From contig CAYOPN010000001.1 of NCBI GenBank assembly GCA_964405835.1, forward strand, positions 1-64,000: a stretch of 64,000 nucleotides of DNA, read 5' to 3'. How positions within the stretch are numbered: position 1 is the first letter of the stretch; every line of letters begins with the position of its first letter. The DNA comes from JAJVIP01 sp964405835 (GTDB lineage: Bacteria; Elusimicrobiota; Elusimicrobia; F11). Positions 1-8,442 of the stretch are shown here, in pieces. Below the pieces are notes generated by a model. The model was not told the origin of the DNA and ran no database searches. It worked only from the letters and a program-made list of their open reading frames with translations. Position numbers and translations under genes: made by a program.

Positions 1-177
1 GGGGTGGTGGCTGAATGTTGCCAGCGCCAAGGGGGCCACGAATTCTTTCGCGCCGGCGGTCAGCGCGCAGCGAACCTCATAATTTTTGTCCGCCAGTAAA
101 CGGACCAACTCCGGGGTTTTGACCGCCGCGATGCTTCCCGCAGCACCAACCAAAATTCGCCGACCGGATCCGGCCAT
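1..177 (-). CDS. coaBC: CoaBC N-terminus (phosphopantothenoylcysteine decarboxylase/synthetase), partial
   Basis: Partial gene running off the left edge; only the first 59 codons are present. It starts at ATG 177, three bases after the rpoZ stop. The translation begins MAGSGRRILVGAAGSIAAVK, followed by a segment ending in GAKEFVAPL, which is the N-terminal flavin-binding strand-loop of the Dfp/CoaBC flavoprotein family (I-x-V-x-A-x-G-S-I-A-A-x-K). The enzyme decarboxylates phosphopantothenoylcysteine in coenzyme A synthesis; whether the C-terminal synthetase half (CoaB) is present cannot be seen. An omega subunit gene just upstream is a common bacterial arrangement and supports the call. Confidence 0.8.
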   Translation of the reverse strand, partial: MAGSGRRILVGAAGSIAAVKTPELVRLLADKNYEVRCALTAGAKEFVAPLALATFSHHP

Positions 178-180
178 GAT

Positions 181-531
181 TTATTCTTCCGACTTCGATT
201 TGGACTTGGGTTCGTCCTCTTCGCCCTCGTCGGGTTTAAGTGTAATGGTGGGCGGCGCCGGAACGGGCGGCGGTGGCGGCATGGGGACTTGCGCCAGCAT
301 TGGCAGCTTCTCAATTTCTTTAATGGTGACTTTTCCGGTCAACAGTTCGCGCATCGCGCGGGGAATCAAGAGCGGAATGGAGTCGGCCAAATTCTCTTTC
401 TTTTTGATTTCTTTCGCCCAGCGCAGCGCGGCGTAAGAAACTTTATAGCGGTCCTTCACGCATTCGAGCATGAGCGCTTCGACGGGAAGTTCGGCTTTGG
501 CGGCTTTATCGGCGGCAGATTGCTTTGACAT
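181..531 (-). CDS. rpoZ: RNA polymerase omega subunit
   Basis: 116 residues. The core (about residues 15-75) has the omega pattern: a conserved start around LPVEAL, then DRYKVSYAALRWAKEI and a region ending with IKEI. The omega subunit helps fold the beta-prime subunit and assemble RNA polymerase. The protein is longer than the usual 70-90 residues because it carries a proline-rich stretch (PMPPPPPVPAPP) and a strongly acidic, lysine/serine-studded tail. It lies 12 bases after the DUF167 gene and 3 bases before coaBC in one operon. Confidence 0.8.
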   Translation of the reverse strand: MSKQSAADKAAKAELPVEALMLECVKDRYKVSYAALRWAKEIKKKENLADSIPLLIPRAMRELLTGKVTIKEIEKLPMLAQVPMPPPPPVPAPPTITLKPDEGEEDEPKSKSKSEE

Positions 532-543
532 TTGTATGACTCC

Positions 544-807
544 TTATGGGATGGCGTCCATAATTTCTTCGAGCTCGTGTTCTGGCCGGCCCTCAATCTG
601 GACCGTTTTTTCTTTGCCCTTCTCACCGCGAAGAATGGAAACGCCGTTTGTCTTTACGCTAAAAAATTCCGCCAGGAACTCAATGAGCTCCTCGTTGGCC
701 TCGCCTTCAACCGCTTTCGCGGCCACGCGCACCCGCACGATGGAGCCGACACGGCCCATCACTTCGGAATGCTTGGCATTGGGAATAACTCGTACACGAA
801 TAATCAT
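544..807 (-). CDS. DUF167/YggU family protein
   Basis: 87 residues, matching the usual length of this small alpha/beta family. Typical features are the N-terminal VRVIPNAKHSEV strand-turn, the AAKAVEGEANEELIEFLAEFF helix segment (shown by A-x-x-V-x-G-x-A-N) and the SILRGEKGKEKTVQI strand. The biochemical role of the family is not settled. It sits between proC and rpoZ, and the yggS-proC-yggU order is a common conserved neighbourhood. Confidence 0.85.
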   Translation of the reverse strand: MIIRVRVIPNAKHSEVMGRVGSIVRVRVAAKAVEGEANEELIEFLAEFFSVKTNGVSILRGEKGKEKTVQIEGRPEHELEEIMDAIP

Positions 808-819
808 AACAACCCCGAT

Positions 820-1629
820 TTAACTTTTAGATAACTCTGCCGACCGTTTCGCGGCCTGGGCCAGAGCCTGCTGTACTAACGTCTTAAAATTCTTTTTCTC
901 GAACACGTCGATCGCTGCCGCTGTTGTTCCGCCGGGCGAGGTCACTTTGCGCCGCAGTTCTTCGGCCGGTTCCTCGCGGCACGCCAGCATCTGCCCCGAG
1001 CCATAAACTGTTTGCCGCACCATCAGCTGCGCGGTCTTCGCGTCGATCCCCAGTTTCCGCGCGGCCGCGACCATCGCTTCCGCCAAGTAAAAAACATACG
1101 CCGGGCCCGACCCTGACACGGCCGTCACCGCGTCCATCCATTTCTCGGACACGACCGTCACTTCTCCGACCGACGCCAAAATTCTTTTGATCCCATTTTC
1201 CTGGATCGAGGTGCCGAACCGTCCACGGCTCAGCGCGCTCATGCCCGCCAACAACATCGCCGGTGTGTTCGGCATCGCGCGGAACACCGCCACGCCGTCG
1301 CCGAGCCACGCCTCAATCCGCTTGATCGGTATGCCCGCCGCAATCGAAACGAAACATTTCTTCTTCAAGGTTTCGCGCGCCGCTTGCAGCCCCAACGGCA
1401 GCACCGCTTGTTTCATGCCCTGCGGTTTCACGCACAAAAAAATTGTTTCGGCTTTGTTCACCACATCGAGCGGCTGTTTCGCCGCCACAACGCCCAGTTT
1501 TTTCAAGCCGGCCTTCACCTCGCTGTTATGGTCGAAAACAACGATCTGAGAGGCCTTCAGAACGTCCGCGCTGATGGCCCCTCTGGCCAAGGCGCTTCCC
1601 ATGTTGCCGAAACCGATGAATCCAATCAT
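820..1629 (-). CDS. proC: Pyrroline-5-carboxylate reductase
   Basis: 269 residues, normal length. It catalyses NAD(P)H-dependent reduction of pyrroline-5-carboxylate to proline in the cytoplasm. The Rossmann dinucleotide motif is at the very N-terminus (GFIGFGNMG), MPNTPA is in the middle, and the C-terminal dimerisation domain shows AVSGSGPAYVF and the TSPGGTTAAAI signature. It follows yggS with an intervening 30-base inverted repeat and is 12 bases upstream of the DUF167 gene. Confidence 0.95.
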   Translation of the reverse strand: MIGFIGFGNMGSALARGAISADVLKASQIVVFDHNSEVKAGLKKLGVVAAKQPLDVVNKAETIFLCVKPQGMKQAVLPLGLQAARETLKKKCFVSIAAGIPIKRIEAWLGDGVAVFRAMPNTPAMLLAGMSALSRGRFGTSIQENGIKRILASVGEVTVVSEKWMDAVTAVSGSGPAYVFYLAEAMVAAARKLGIDAKTAQLMVRQTVYGSGQMLACREEPAEELRRKVTSPGGTTAAAIDVFEKKNFKTLVQQALAQAAKRSAELSKS

Positions 1630-1630
1630 A

Positions 1631-1660
1631 GCTGTAAGCCGTAAGCTTATAGCTTACAGC
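1631..1660. repeat. Small inverted repeat between yggS and proC
   Basis: GCTGTAAGC at 1631-1639 is mirrored by GCTTACAGC at 1652-1660, with a TA-rich loop that contains a further AAGCTTATAGCTT symmetry. No U-run follows on either strand, so it does not read as an intrinsic terminator. It may be a dispersed palindromic element or an mRNA-processing hairpin. Confidence 0.6.
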
Positions 1661-2386
1661 CTATGGCCTCCTCTCACCGAAAAGTGCACGCCCAATTCTG
1701 ACCATGGTCGCGCCCTCTTCTATGGCGATCTCATAGTCGTCCGACATTCCCATCGACAACATCGGCGTTGGACCAAACAACGGCTGCCGGGACCTAAAAA
1801 AACCGGCCAGCTCGCGGAACGACGCCCGCGTTTCTTCGGGCGACGCGTCCAGCCGGCCGATGGTCATGAGTCCTTCCAACTTCAAATTCGTGTAGGCGGA
1901 AAATCCGTCGATGAAACCGGCCGCTTCAGAAAGCGGGATGCCGCTTTTGCTTTCTTCCGTCGAAATCTTTACTTCAATCAGGCACCGCTGCTTTTTTCCA
2001 AGTTCTCCCGCGATGCGGTCCAAAAACACGGCCAATTTGGGACGGTCGACCGATTGAATCACGTCAAAAAGTTCTACGGCCTTGCGGGCTTTGTTCGTTT
2101 GCAATTGCCCAATCAAATGCTGGCTCGTTCCACCCAACTTGTCCGCCAAGGCGGACCGCTTGCTTTCCGCTTCTTGTACGCGGTTCTCGCCAAAATCTTT
2201 GCATCCCAATGAAATCACTTCGTGAATCCGTTCAGCCGGAACCGTTTTGGTCACCGCCAGCAAACGAACAGACGACGCAGGCCGGCCTGATTTTTCCGCG
2301 GCTTGTCGTATTCTTTCGTTGATCCGACTGTATCGATCGTGGAGCGGACCGGTTGGAGATGACCCGCCAAAAGATGGGATTGACAA
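1661..2386 (-). CDS. YggS/PLPBP family pyridoxal-phosphate homeostasis protein
   Basis: 241 residues, similar to YggS. The PLP-binding lysine is in LAVTKT, followed by GENRVQEAESK, HLIGQLQTNK, GLMTIG and the phosphate-binding end SMGMSDDYEIAI. The family is a non-enzymatic PLP-binding barrel that buffers PLP and affects amino-acid pools. The reading frame can only start at TTG 2386 (no ATG before the core). On the minus strand a perfect TATAAT lies at 2401-2396, so the transcript leader may be almost absent. This is the first gene of the yggS-proC-DUF167-rpoZ-coaBC run, and it is divergent from the lipoprotein at 2422. Confidence 0.9.
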   Translation of the reverse strand: MSIPSFGGSSPTGPLHDRYSRINERIRQAAEKSGRPASSVRLLAVTKTVPAERIHEVISLGCKDFGENRVQEAESKRSALADKLGGTSQHLIGQLQTNKARKAVELFDVIQSVDRPKLAVFLDRIAGELGKKQRCLIEVKISTEESKSGIPLSEAAGFIDGFSAYTNLKLEGLMTIGRLDASPEETRASFRELAGFFRSRQPLFGPTPMLSMGMSDDYEIAIEEGATMVRIGRALFGERRP

Positions 2387-2421
2387 AGCCCGCGGATTAT
2401 ATCACAACTCCTGAAATTCCT

Positions 2422-3267
2422 ATGCGTGAAATTTGGCGCTTTTGGGCCGCGCTTTTGGCCCTTTCGACCCTGTTTTCCGGCTGCAGTCCCGCCCGACTCT
2501 TCTTTATACCGACCAATATTCTCTACTCGGACCCAGCCTCCAAGGGCATCGCCTACGAATCGATTGATATCCCACGGCCCGATGGAAAGAAGCTGAAAGC
2601 CATTGTTTTTAAGGCGGAGGGCACCCCCAAAGGAACTGTCGTTCATTGCCATGGCAACTTCGGGAACGTCTCTTGCCATTACATGGGATCCCATTATTTG
2701 ACCAAGTACAGCTTTGACGTGATCGTTTTTGACTATCAAGGTTATGGAGGCTCCGAAGGAAAACCCAGCCAGAAGGGCGCCGTCGAGGATGCCATCACCG
2801 TATTTCGTTACGCTCAGGCCAATTTACGGCCCGGAGCGGCAGGCGTGGTTGTACTCGGACAATCCTTGGGCGGCGCTGTCGCAATACCGGCCGTGGCCAA
2901 GGAACCCTTGGTCAAAGCGGCCGTGATCGAGTCAGCTTTTTATTCTTACAACTCGCAAGCACGGGCGGTGCTGGGCCGATCGATCTTCCTTTGGTTGCTC
3001 TACCCTATTTATCCGCCGATGTTGGGTCGCACGTACAACCCATCACGCTGGGTCGATAAAATATCTCCGCGTCCTGTGCTATTTATTCATGGCACTACGG
3101 ACAAGGTGGTCCCGGTAGGAATGTCCAAAAAGCTCTATAAGAAAGCGAAGGAACCGAAGCGGCTGTGGATCATCGAAGGAACAGGGCATCTCGAGCTGGG
3201 GCGCGCCAAAGGAAAAGAGTACGCAGAGACCATCGCGAATTTCTTCACGGAAGCGCTTCAGAAATAA
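2422..3267 (+). CDS. Alpha/beta-hydrolase lipoprotein
   Basis: 281 residues from ATG 2422. This start is preferred over an in-frame upstream one because it begins directly with a lipoprotein signal: hydrophobic stretch, then LFSGC with the lipidated cysteine near residue 20. The fold is a serine alpha/beta hydrolase of the BEM46/FrsA-like type: HCHGNFGN oxyanion region, nucleophile elbow GQSLGG, acid in HGTTDKVVP and histidine in GTGHLEL. The substrate is unknown; it is likely anchored in the periplasm. Its end overlaps the convergent DUF4105 gene by 10 bases. Confidence 0.85.
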   Translation: MREIWRFWAALLALSTLFSGCSPARLFFIPTNILYSDPASKGIAYESIDIPRPDGKKLKAIVFKAEGTPKGTVVHCHGNFGNVSCHYMGSHYLTKYSFDVIVFDYQGYGGSEGKPSQKGAVEDAITVFRYAQANLRPGAAGVVVLGQSLGGAVAIPAVAKEPLVKAAVIESAFYSYNSQARAVLGRSIFLWLLYPIYPPMLGRTYNPSRWVDKISPRPVLFIHGTTDKVVPVGMSKKLYKKAKEPKRLWIIEGTGHLELGRAKGKEYAETIANFFTEALQK

Positions 3268-5171
3268 CGGTTCAGCGACAACACGCCTTCGCGGTAATGA
3301 TTTTGACGGTCGAGCGTAAGCCGCATTTCGAAATTGGCAGGCAATTCATAAGACTGGACCAAACTTAGCCGGTTCGCATTGCTGATGTTGCCCATACCAT
3401 AACGAAAATACGAAGCGATGAAATGCGCGCGCCATTGTTTCGTTAGCGCTCCGACAATGCCGGCTTCCGGTCCAATACCGGCGCGGTAACCGTCGCGATA
3501 AACGCTACCCACACTCGCGTCGCCCTTCACCATCGCGTAGGCCAACGTCTCCCGGAACACCGGCAACTTCATCGAGGCTCCCATTCCGCCGGCACCGCCG
3601 ACATAACCGCTCCCCACCGCAGACTTGTTTAAATCATGCGCCCGTCCGTAACCAATCCACAATTGCCATGATTTTTTCCGGACCCATGTCTCCCATGGAG
3701 CCAAAGATTTGACTTGGATAGCGGTGAATTCTTCGACGTAACCGTGACCGGTCTCGTTTTCAAGACGCAGCCGCACCGACATCATGTCCAACTGACTGCC
3801 CGGAACGTAACCGGTCGGGTCCGCTTCAAAATCGTGCAGCGCACCGCGCGCGCTGAACTCTTCAAATACTTTATCTCGCGTGGCGCCGATTCCCAAACTG
3901 AACCGGCCTGTTGGATGAGCTGTTTGTGGCGCTTCCGGCGTCGGTATTGAGGGACAGGTATTTTTAACGGACGACGGAAGACCGTTTAACGCGAGCAATA
4001 TCGTCCGCTCTTTTTCCTGCACCTCTTTCGGCTGATTGCGGTAATACCCGGCATGATAATGGAGAAGGCTATAAGCCGCGTCCCACATATCCCGTTGACG
4101 CTCAACGGGCAGCCCTTCAACACCAAGCGTAACGGTCTTTCCCAAAACAAACCTTTCCACCTCTTTTTGTTCGGTCTTATTCAAACAATCTCGCGCTGCG
4201 AGCATTTTTCGATAAGCCGATGGACGGTACACTGTTTTCTTAAGCAAGCCGGGCTGCTCGATCACTTGCTCCAGCGTATCGACCGGAATCGCCCGGAATT
4301 GAAACCGCCTGGACAGGTCTAACTTCGGATCGACCGCTTCCAGCATGGGCAACAATTGATAGGAACAATTCTTATTGAAGAAATAATAAGAAAGGGACGT
4401 CATTCTCATTTCCCACGTGTGCATGAGTAGGCGGTCGACCGCATTTTCCGACAAATCCAATTCGTATTCCCACAAATCACGTGACTCTAAATTGTTGTAG
4501 GTCTGGACTTTCATGTAATAGGGCGCCACCGTAAATGACCCCGGATACCCGCCGAAAAGGCCCATAAGCGCAAAAAGCAACCCGTTCTTGGTATTCGTGT
4601 CTGCCGCAAAATTAATCGTGTAATCGAGCAGCGGCCGCTCCTGTCCTTCTGGCGCTTCCCTCCTTACGCGAAGAAAGGTGTGGCCGTACATCGATGCGGG
4701 ATTATTCAGGTAGTAACTGGAAAAAATAATCGAGATGCCCGCTGGTTCAATTTTGTCTCGCCACGCTTCGTAGCGTTCGCATGTCATGGGCGGAAGCTCC
4801 GCGCTCAACGCCAGTTTTGCGTTCAGCCAATCGTAACGGGCCGGATAAAGGCAACGTGGGTGTTGAGCATCGGTGCTTATGGATGGAGGTTCAAAAAAGG
4901 CACGGATGGTTGCGTCCATTTCTGCTTGTGCATCTTTGCGACCGCGTTTCGAAAGAAAGAAATCCTTTCCGTCTATGTCACTTTTCTCGCCGCCCAAAAA
5001 TCCTTTGCGGTAATGCAGCAACCTTTTCCAGCCGGGATCTTCGGCAAGTTTTTGCTGCCGCGCTTTTTCAATAAACGCATCGGGGGACGCGAACGCGGGG
5101 ATTGCGATGCACAGGACCCAAAAAAGAACCCCCCTTCCCATACGCCGTTTGGTTTCTGGGAAGAGGGGCAT
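3258..5171 (-). CDS. DUF4105 (Lnb N-terminal-like) protein with predicted outer-membrane C-terminus
   Basis: 637 residues. A signal peptide covers roughly residues 1-28 (hydrophobic core VLFWVLCIAIPAFA). The central region holds the DUF4105 hallmark NPASMYGHTFLRV and the downstream NKNCSYQLLP motif; this papain-like fold is related to the N-domain of Lnb-type lipid-processing proteins. From about residue 400 the sequence turns into alternating amphipathic strands and ends in aromatic phenylalanine (SLNRYF), as outer-membrane barrels do. It lies downstream of two DUF3015 genes in the same direction, so it may act with them at the envelope. Substrate unknown. Confidence 0.8.
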   Translation of the reverse strand: MPLFPETKRRMGRGVLFWVLCIAIPAFASPDAFIEKARQQKLAEDPGWKRLLHYRKGFLGGEKSDIDGKDFFLSKRGRKDAQAEMDATIRAFFEPPSISTDAQHPRCLYPARYDWLNAKLALSAELPPMTCERYEAWRDKIEPAGISIIFSSYYLNNPASMYGHTFLRVRREAPEGQERPLLDYTINFAADTNTKNGLLFALMGLFGGYPGSFTVAPYYMKVQTYNNLESRDLWEYELDLSENAVDRLLMHTWEMRMTSLSYYFFNKNCSYQLLPMLEAVDPKLDLSRRFQFRAIPVDTLEQVIEQPGLLKKTVYRPSAYRKMLAARDCLNKTEQKEVERFVLGKTVTLGVEGLPVERQRDMWDAAYSLLHYHAGYYRNQPKEVQEKERTILLALNGLPSSVKNTCPSIPTPEAPQTAHPTGRFSLGIGATRDKVFEEFSARGALHDFEADPTGYVPGSQLDMMSVRLRLENETGHGYVEEFTAIQVKSLAPWETWVRKKSWQLWIGYGRAHDLNKSAVGSGYVGGAGGMGASMKLPVFRETLAYAMVKGDASVGSVYRDGYRAGIGPEAGIVGALTKQWRAHFIASYFRYGMGNISNANRLSLVQSYELPANFEMRLTLDRQNHYREGVLSLNRYF

Positions 5172-5194
5172 TACTACTTGTAGGAGAGGACGAA

Positions 5195-5683
5195 TTAGCT
5201 CAGGAGATCTTGACGAACAGCAAGCAGCTTCGTCACCGTATCAATGAACTCATCTGGGGTCGTGGAAGCAGTCGGGAACAGTACGGCATAATTCTTCTGA
5301 AGGACCGAAACCACTTCGGGAACGTTTTTGTCTTGGGCTACGAGCATCGAGGCAAACGTTGAGACGAATTCGCCTTGACCACTGGCCACTTCATGACGAA
5401 GCGTATCAAGATTGACTTCCGCATAAACTTGCGCGGCCTGCACAACCTTGTAAGCACCATCTTCCGTGCAACCCGAAGTTCCGGAGGTTATACCGGACAT
5501 CTGGCTATACACAAAACTATTGGTGGTGGCTCCCAAAACCTGCATGGGTTTGGTGTTGTTTTCACGCATGACCAGGTAGCCAAGTCCGCAACCCGCCATT
5601 CCATGATTGCCGTGCTTACCGGCAAACGTCAGTGAAGGGCTGAGAATCAAAGCTGAAACTGCGACGAGTAAATATTTTTTCAT
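5195..5683 (-). CDS. DUF3015 family protein, copy 1
   Basis: 162 residues with a clear signal peptide (MKKYLLVAVSALILSPSLTFA). The mature part has the DUF3015 pattern: GMAGCGLGYLV, an asparagine/glutamine-rich loop, GITSGTSGCTEDG and a helical second half. The two cysteines suggest a periplasmic disulfide. The function of the family is not known. It starts one base after the stop of its paralogue at 5685 and precedes the DUF4105 gene, giving a three-gene minus-strand unit. Confidence 0.85.
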   Translation of the reverse strand: MKKYLLVAVSALILSPSLTFAGKHGNHGMAGCGLGYLVMRENNTKPMQVLGATTNSFVYSQMSGITSGTSGCTEDGAYKVVQAAQVYAEVNLDTLRHEVASGQGEFVSTFASMLVAQDKNVPEVVSVLQKNYAVLFPTASTTPDEFIDTVTKLLAVRQDLLS

Positions 5684-5684
5684 G

Positions 5685-6158
5685 TTAGCCCTCCCGACCG
5701 TTCAACAACGCTTCCAAAGACGCCAGCATTTCGGCGCTGTTGGTGTTTGTTGAAGGAAATAAGGTGGTGTAATTCGAGTGGAATACGTTCACCATGGCGT
5801 CGACATTTCTGCCTTGCGCGCCGAGCAATGATGCGAATGTCCGCACATACTCGCCTTGGCCCTGGGCCATTTCCTGCCGCAAACTGTCGAGATTTACTTC
5901 AGCATAAACCTCAGCGGATTTGGCAAGTACAACGGCGCCATCTTCTGTGCACCCAGAAGTTCCGGAGGTAATGCCGAATGTTTGAGTACCTGTCCAATTG
6001 GTCGTCATACCCAGTAGCTGCATCCCTTTGGAATTGTCTTTATTGGACAAAAGAAGATAGCCCAATCCACAACCTGCCATCGGGTGATTTCCGGCGGCGA
6101 ATGACAATGAAGGTGCCAATGCCATAACCGCAAGTCCGACTGCTAACAGTTTTCTCAT
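5685..6158 (-). CDS. DUF3015 family protein, copy 2
   Basis: 157 residues, paralogue of the neighbouring gene, with the same order of elements: signal peptide ending SLSFA, HPMAGCGLGYLL, GITSGTSGCTEDGA and AEVYAEVNLDSLRQEM. A strong AGGAGG ribosome-binding site precedes ATG 6158. It is the first gene of the DUF3015-DUF3015-DUF4105 unit. Tandem duplication with divergence outside the shared motifs suggests an old duplication and perhaps a heteromeric periplasmic product; this is inference. Confidence 0.85.
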   Translation of the reverse strand: MRKLLAVGLAVMALAPSLSFAAGNHPMAGCGLGYLLLSNKDNSKGMQLLGMTTNWTGTQTFGITSGTSGCTEDGAVVLAKSAEVYAEVNLDSLRQEMAQGQGEYVRTFASLLGAQGRNVDAMVNVFHSNYTTLFPSTNTNSAEMLASLEALLNGREG

Positions 6159-6293
6159 GCGTCCTCCTAGATCGATATTTTAAGCCGCGCAATCCTAGCA
6201 AACGAACATGCCGTCAACACCTTGTGTTTTCGACGTGTTTTGAGGGTCTTCCCCGTCGCATTCCGGGCTTCCCGGGGGTACCCTTTGAGGGCC

Positions 6294-8372
6294 ATGAAAA
6301 AGAGCGTTTGGCCCCTTCTGTTGTTGTTGATATGCGGCCGGGCCGCGGCGGAAGTTGTCCCGGCCGCGGAGGCGGTCCATCATGTCGGGCGCGCCGGCGA
6401 CCGTGGCTGGCAGTTGGATTACCGTCGAGACAAGCCCGGTTACGCGATTGCCGGACTTCAATCCCCCCTCTTTTTGGAACCCGGTTTTTACCGTGCCACT
6501 TTCGTGCTCCGCCGCGGCCACTACCCACAAAAAGGACTGCTCTTTAAATCCTACGGACTTTTCCGTCTCGAAATCTGGGACACCACCACCCAAAAACCCA
6601 TCGCCAAACGCGAACTTCAAATCGGTGATTTTTCGGGACCCAATAATTACGAATCGCGGTGGATCGAATTCTCCATGGACGGCCGGGAAGGACATGCGAT
6701 CGAACCGCGCGTTTATTGGATCGGTCTCGCGAACGGAGAAGTGGCGGAAGTGCGCTTCGAGCGGTCACCCGCCGTCGACATGGCGGAATTGGAACGCAAA
6801 GCGATCGATCTCGGCCATAAACTCGCACAGGAAAATTTGGAGAACGGGTTCGTGGTGTCCCGCAAGCTGGACGGCTCCGCCGACGAAACGGGCGACGCCA
6901 CCACCTACACCGGTTTTTACGTGGCGTCCTTGGCCTATAAATACGCGGCCACCAAAGACGAATTGACCTACCAAGCGCTTGAGAACGGCCTGCAAACACT
7001 TCACAACGCGGTGAAAGGCACGCCGGAAGACCCGGTCCTTACGCGTTTTGTGGACGGAGAAGGAATGCCGTACCCAAGAGATCCAAGCAAAGACGTGTAC
7101 ACATCGTTTTTCCTCGCGCATGCGGCCGCCTATCCGCATATCACGAACCCCGCTTTAAAAAAACAAATGCGTCTCGATATAGACCGGCTGGCCGGGAAGT
7201 TTTTAAGGGACGGGTTGCGCGTGAAAAACGGCGGCCACACCATGGTGAGTTTGACGCCCTATTTGACCGACGAAGAAATTCGCTCAGGGATCCAGAAATT
7301 GTTCGCCGATGGCCGGGGCCTGCGAAAATTCATTCGCGCGCTGCGCACCTCCAAGCGCTACCTGCCGTTCGGTGAACTGTGGCCGGGAATGAAAAAAGTG
7401 ATCCATGCGCTGGAGAAAAAGGACGAAGATCAAATTATGGAGCTGGTTGTTCCAACCATGAATGGTTCGTTTCAACTGGCCGAGCGCGTGCGTGATATCC
7501 TGCGCGAACAATACCGCCAGGATTTATTCCCAAAACGTTTTACCAACAAGGAATACCCAGGCATCAAACTCGCCGACATGCTGACGCAAATGACCAAGCG
7601 TTTCCCAAAACACGATGACGGCCAGCGAATCCACCATTTGTCCGATCTGAAAATTCTCGCATCGAACGCCTTGATCTCGCTGCATATCGTGAAAACCGCC
7701 GCCGTTATCACCGGAAAATCCCAATTCGAGTCCTATTACCGGGAAAACCTCTACGCGCAGGACGAACTGCTCGAGACCGTATTGGCCTGGTACGGAATGG
7801 AAGACGAACTCACAAAGCTGACGGCGGGAAACCCGGTGGCCGATGCCGAGCGGCGCGGCTATCTAGGAACATTATCGCTCGTAAACCTGATCATGTTGGA
7901 GGAAAACCCGGCCGTAAGAGCAAGTTATCTCTCGATACTTGAACGGGAATGGAATTTGTATCTACGCGAAGACAACCCTATGGTATCGGCGTTCAACCTG
8001 GTCTATTCCGACGGAAAAAACGGCGACCGCGGGCAACTGTTGCGCGCGCTCGCGCTCTATCCGGAGGACCGCCATGGATTTGGCAAGGATTACTGGACCG
8101 CGAACGGGACCGCGATCGCGGAAAAACACGGCGGCGGCATCCACAAGAAATACGCCCGCGAACCTCTGCCCATTTCGGAGCGCCCAAAAGATTCGTTTCT
8201 CTGGCAACGCAACGCGCGCCGTTTAAGCGGCGACCTTCCAAACGTTTACCCCGCGACCGATTACTTGTTTGTCTATTGGTACGCGCGGGCCCACAATCTT
8301 ATCCCCGCCCCTCCCAAAAAACCTCTCGCCATTTACCGTCATTCCCGCGAAAGCGGGAATCCAGCTCCTTAA
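6294..8372 (+). CDS. Large periplasmic protein of unknown function, C-terminus captured from a repeat
   Basis: 692 residues from ATG 6294, chosen because a signal peptide (MKKSVWPLLLLLICGRAAAE) begins there behind a GAGG site; the longer frame adds only a low-complexity arginine-rich leader. Residues about 30-180 resemble a beta-rich carbohydrate-binding-like domain; residues about 180-660 are helical, with DETGDATTYTGFYVASLAYKY recalling alpha/alpha-barrel sugar-processing enzymes, but I do not recognise the family. The last nine residues before the end (RHSRESGNP) are encoded by an inserted palindromic repeat, so the original stop has probably been lost. Confidence 0.65.
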   Translation: MKKSVWPLLLLLICGRAAAEVVPAAEAVHHVGRAGDRGWQLDYRRDKPGYAIAGLQSPLFLEPGFYRATFVLRRGHYPQKGLLFKSYGLFRLEIWDTTTQKPIAKRELQIGDFSGPNNYESRWIEFSMDGREGHAIEPRVYWIGLANGEVAEVRFERSPAVDMAELERKAIDLGHKLAQENLENGFVVSRKLDGSADETGDATTYTGFYVASLAYKYAATKDELTYQALENGLQTLHNAVKGTPEDPVLTRFVDGEGMPYPRDPSKDVYTSFFLAHAAAYPHITNPALKKQMRLDIDRLAGKFLRDGLRVKNGGHTMVSLTPYLTDEEIRSGIQKLFADGRGLRKFIRALRTSKRYLPFGELWPGMKKVIHALEKKDEDQIMELVVPTMNGSFQLAERVRDILREQYRQDLFPKRFTNKEYPGIKLADMLTQMTKRFPKHDDGQRIHHLSDLKILASNALISLHIVKTAAVITGKSQFESYYRENLYAQDELLETVLAWYGMEDELTKLTAGNPVADAERRGYLGTLSLVNLIMLEENPAVRASYLSILEREWNLYLREDNPMVSAFNLVYSDGKNGDRGQLLRALALYPEDRHGFGKDYWTANGTAIAEKHGGGIHKKYAREPLPISERPKDSFLWQRNARRLSGDLPNVYPATDYLFVYWYARAHNLIPAPPKKPLAIYRHSRESGNPAP

Positions 8373-8432
8373 ATTCATAAATGCCGTCATCCAGAGGTCC
8401 TGGATCCCCGATTAAGACATTCGGGGATGACG
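8337..8432. repeat. Paired-palindrome REPIN-like repeat, copy 1
   Basis: Two palindromes face each other: 8337-8364 has the stem CCCGC-GAAA-GCGGG followed by ATCCAG, and 8400-8432 has CTGGAT followed by the stem CCCCGA...TCGGGG and GATGACG. The outer GTCAT/ATGAC and inner CCAG/CTGG flanks are inverted copies. It fills the space between the convergent genes ending at 8372 and 8443 and overlaps the end of the first. Confidence 0.8.
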
Positions 8433-8442
8433 AATGAGGCCG

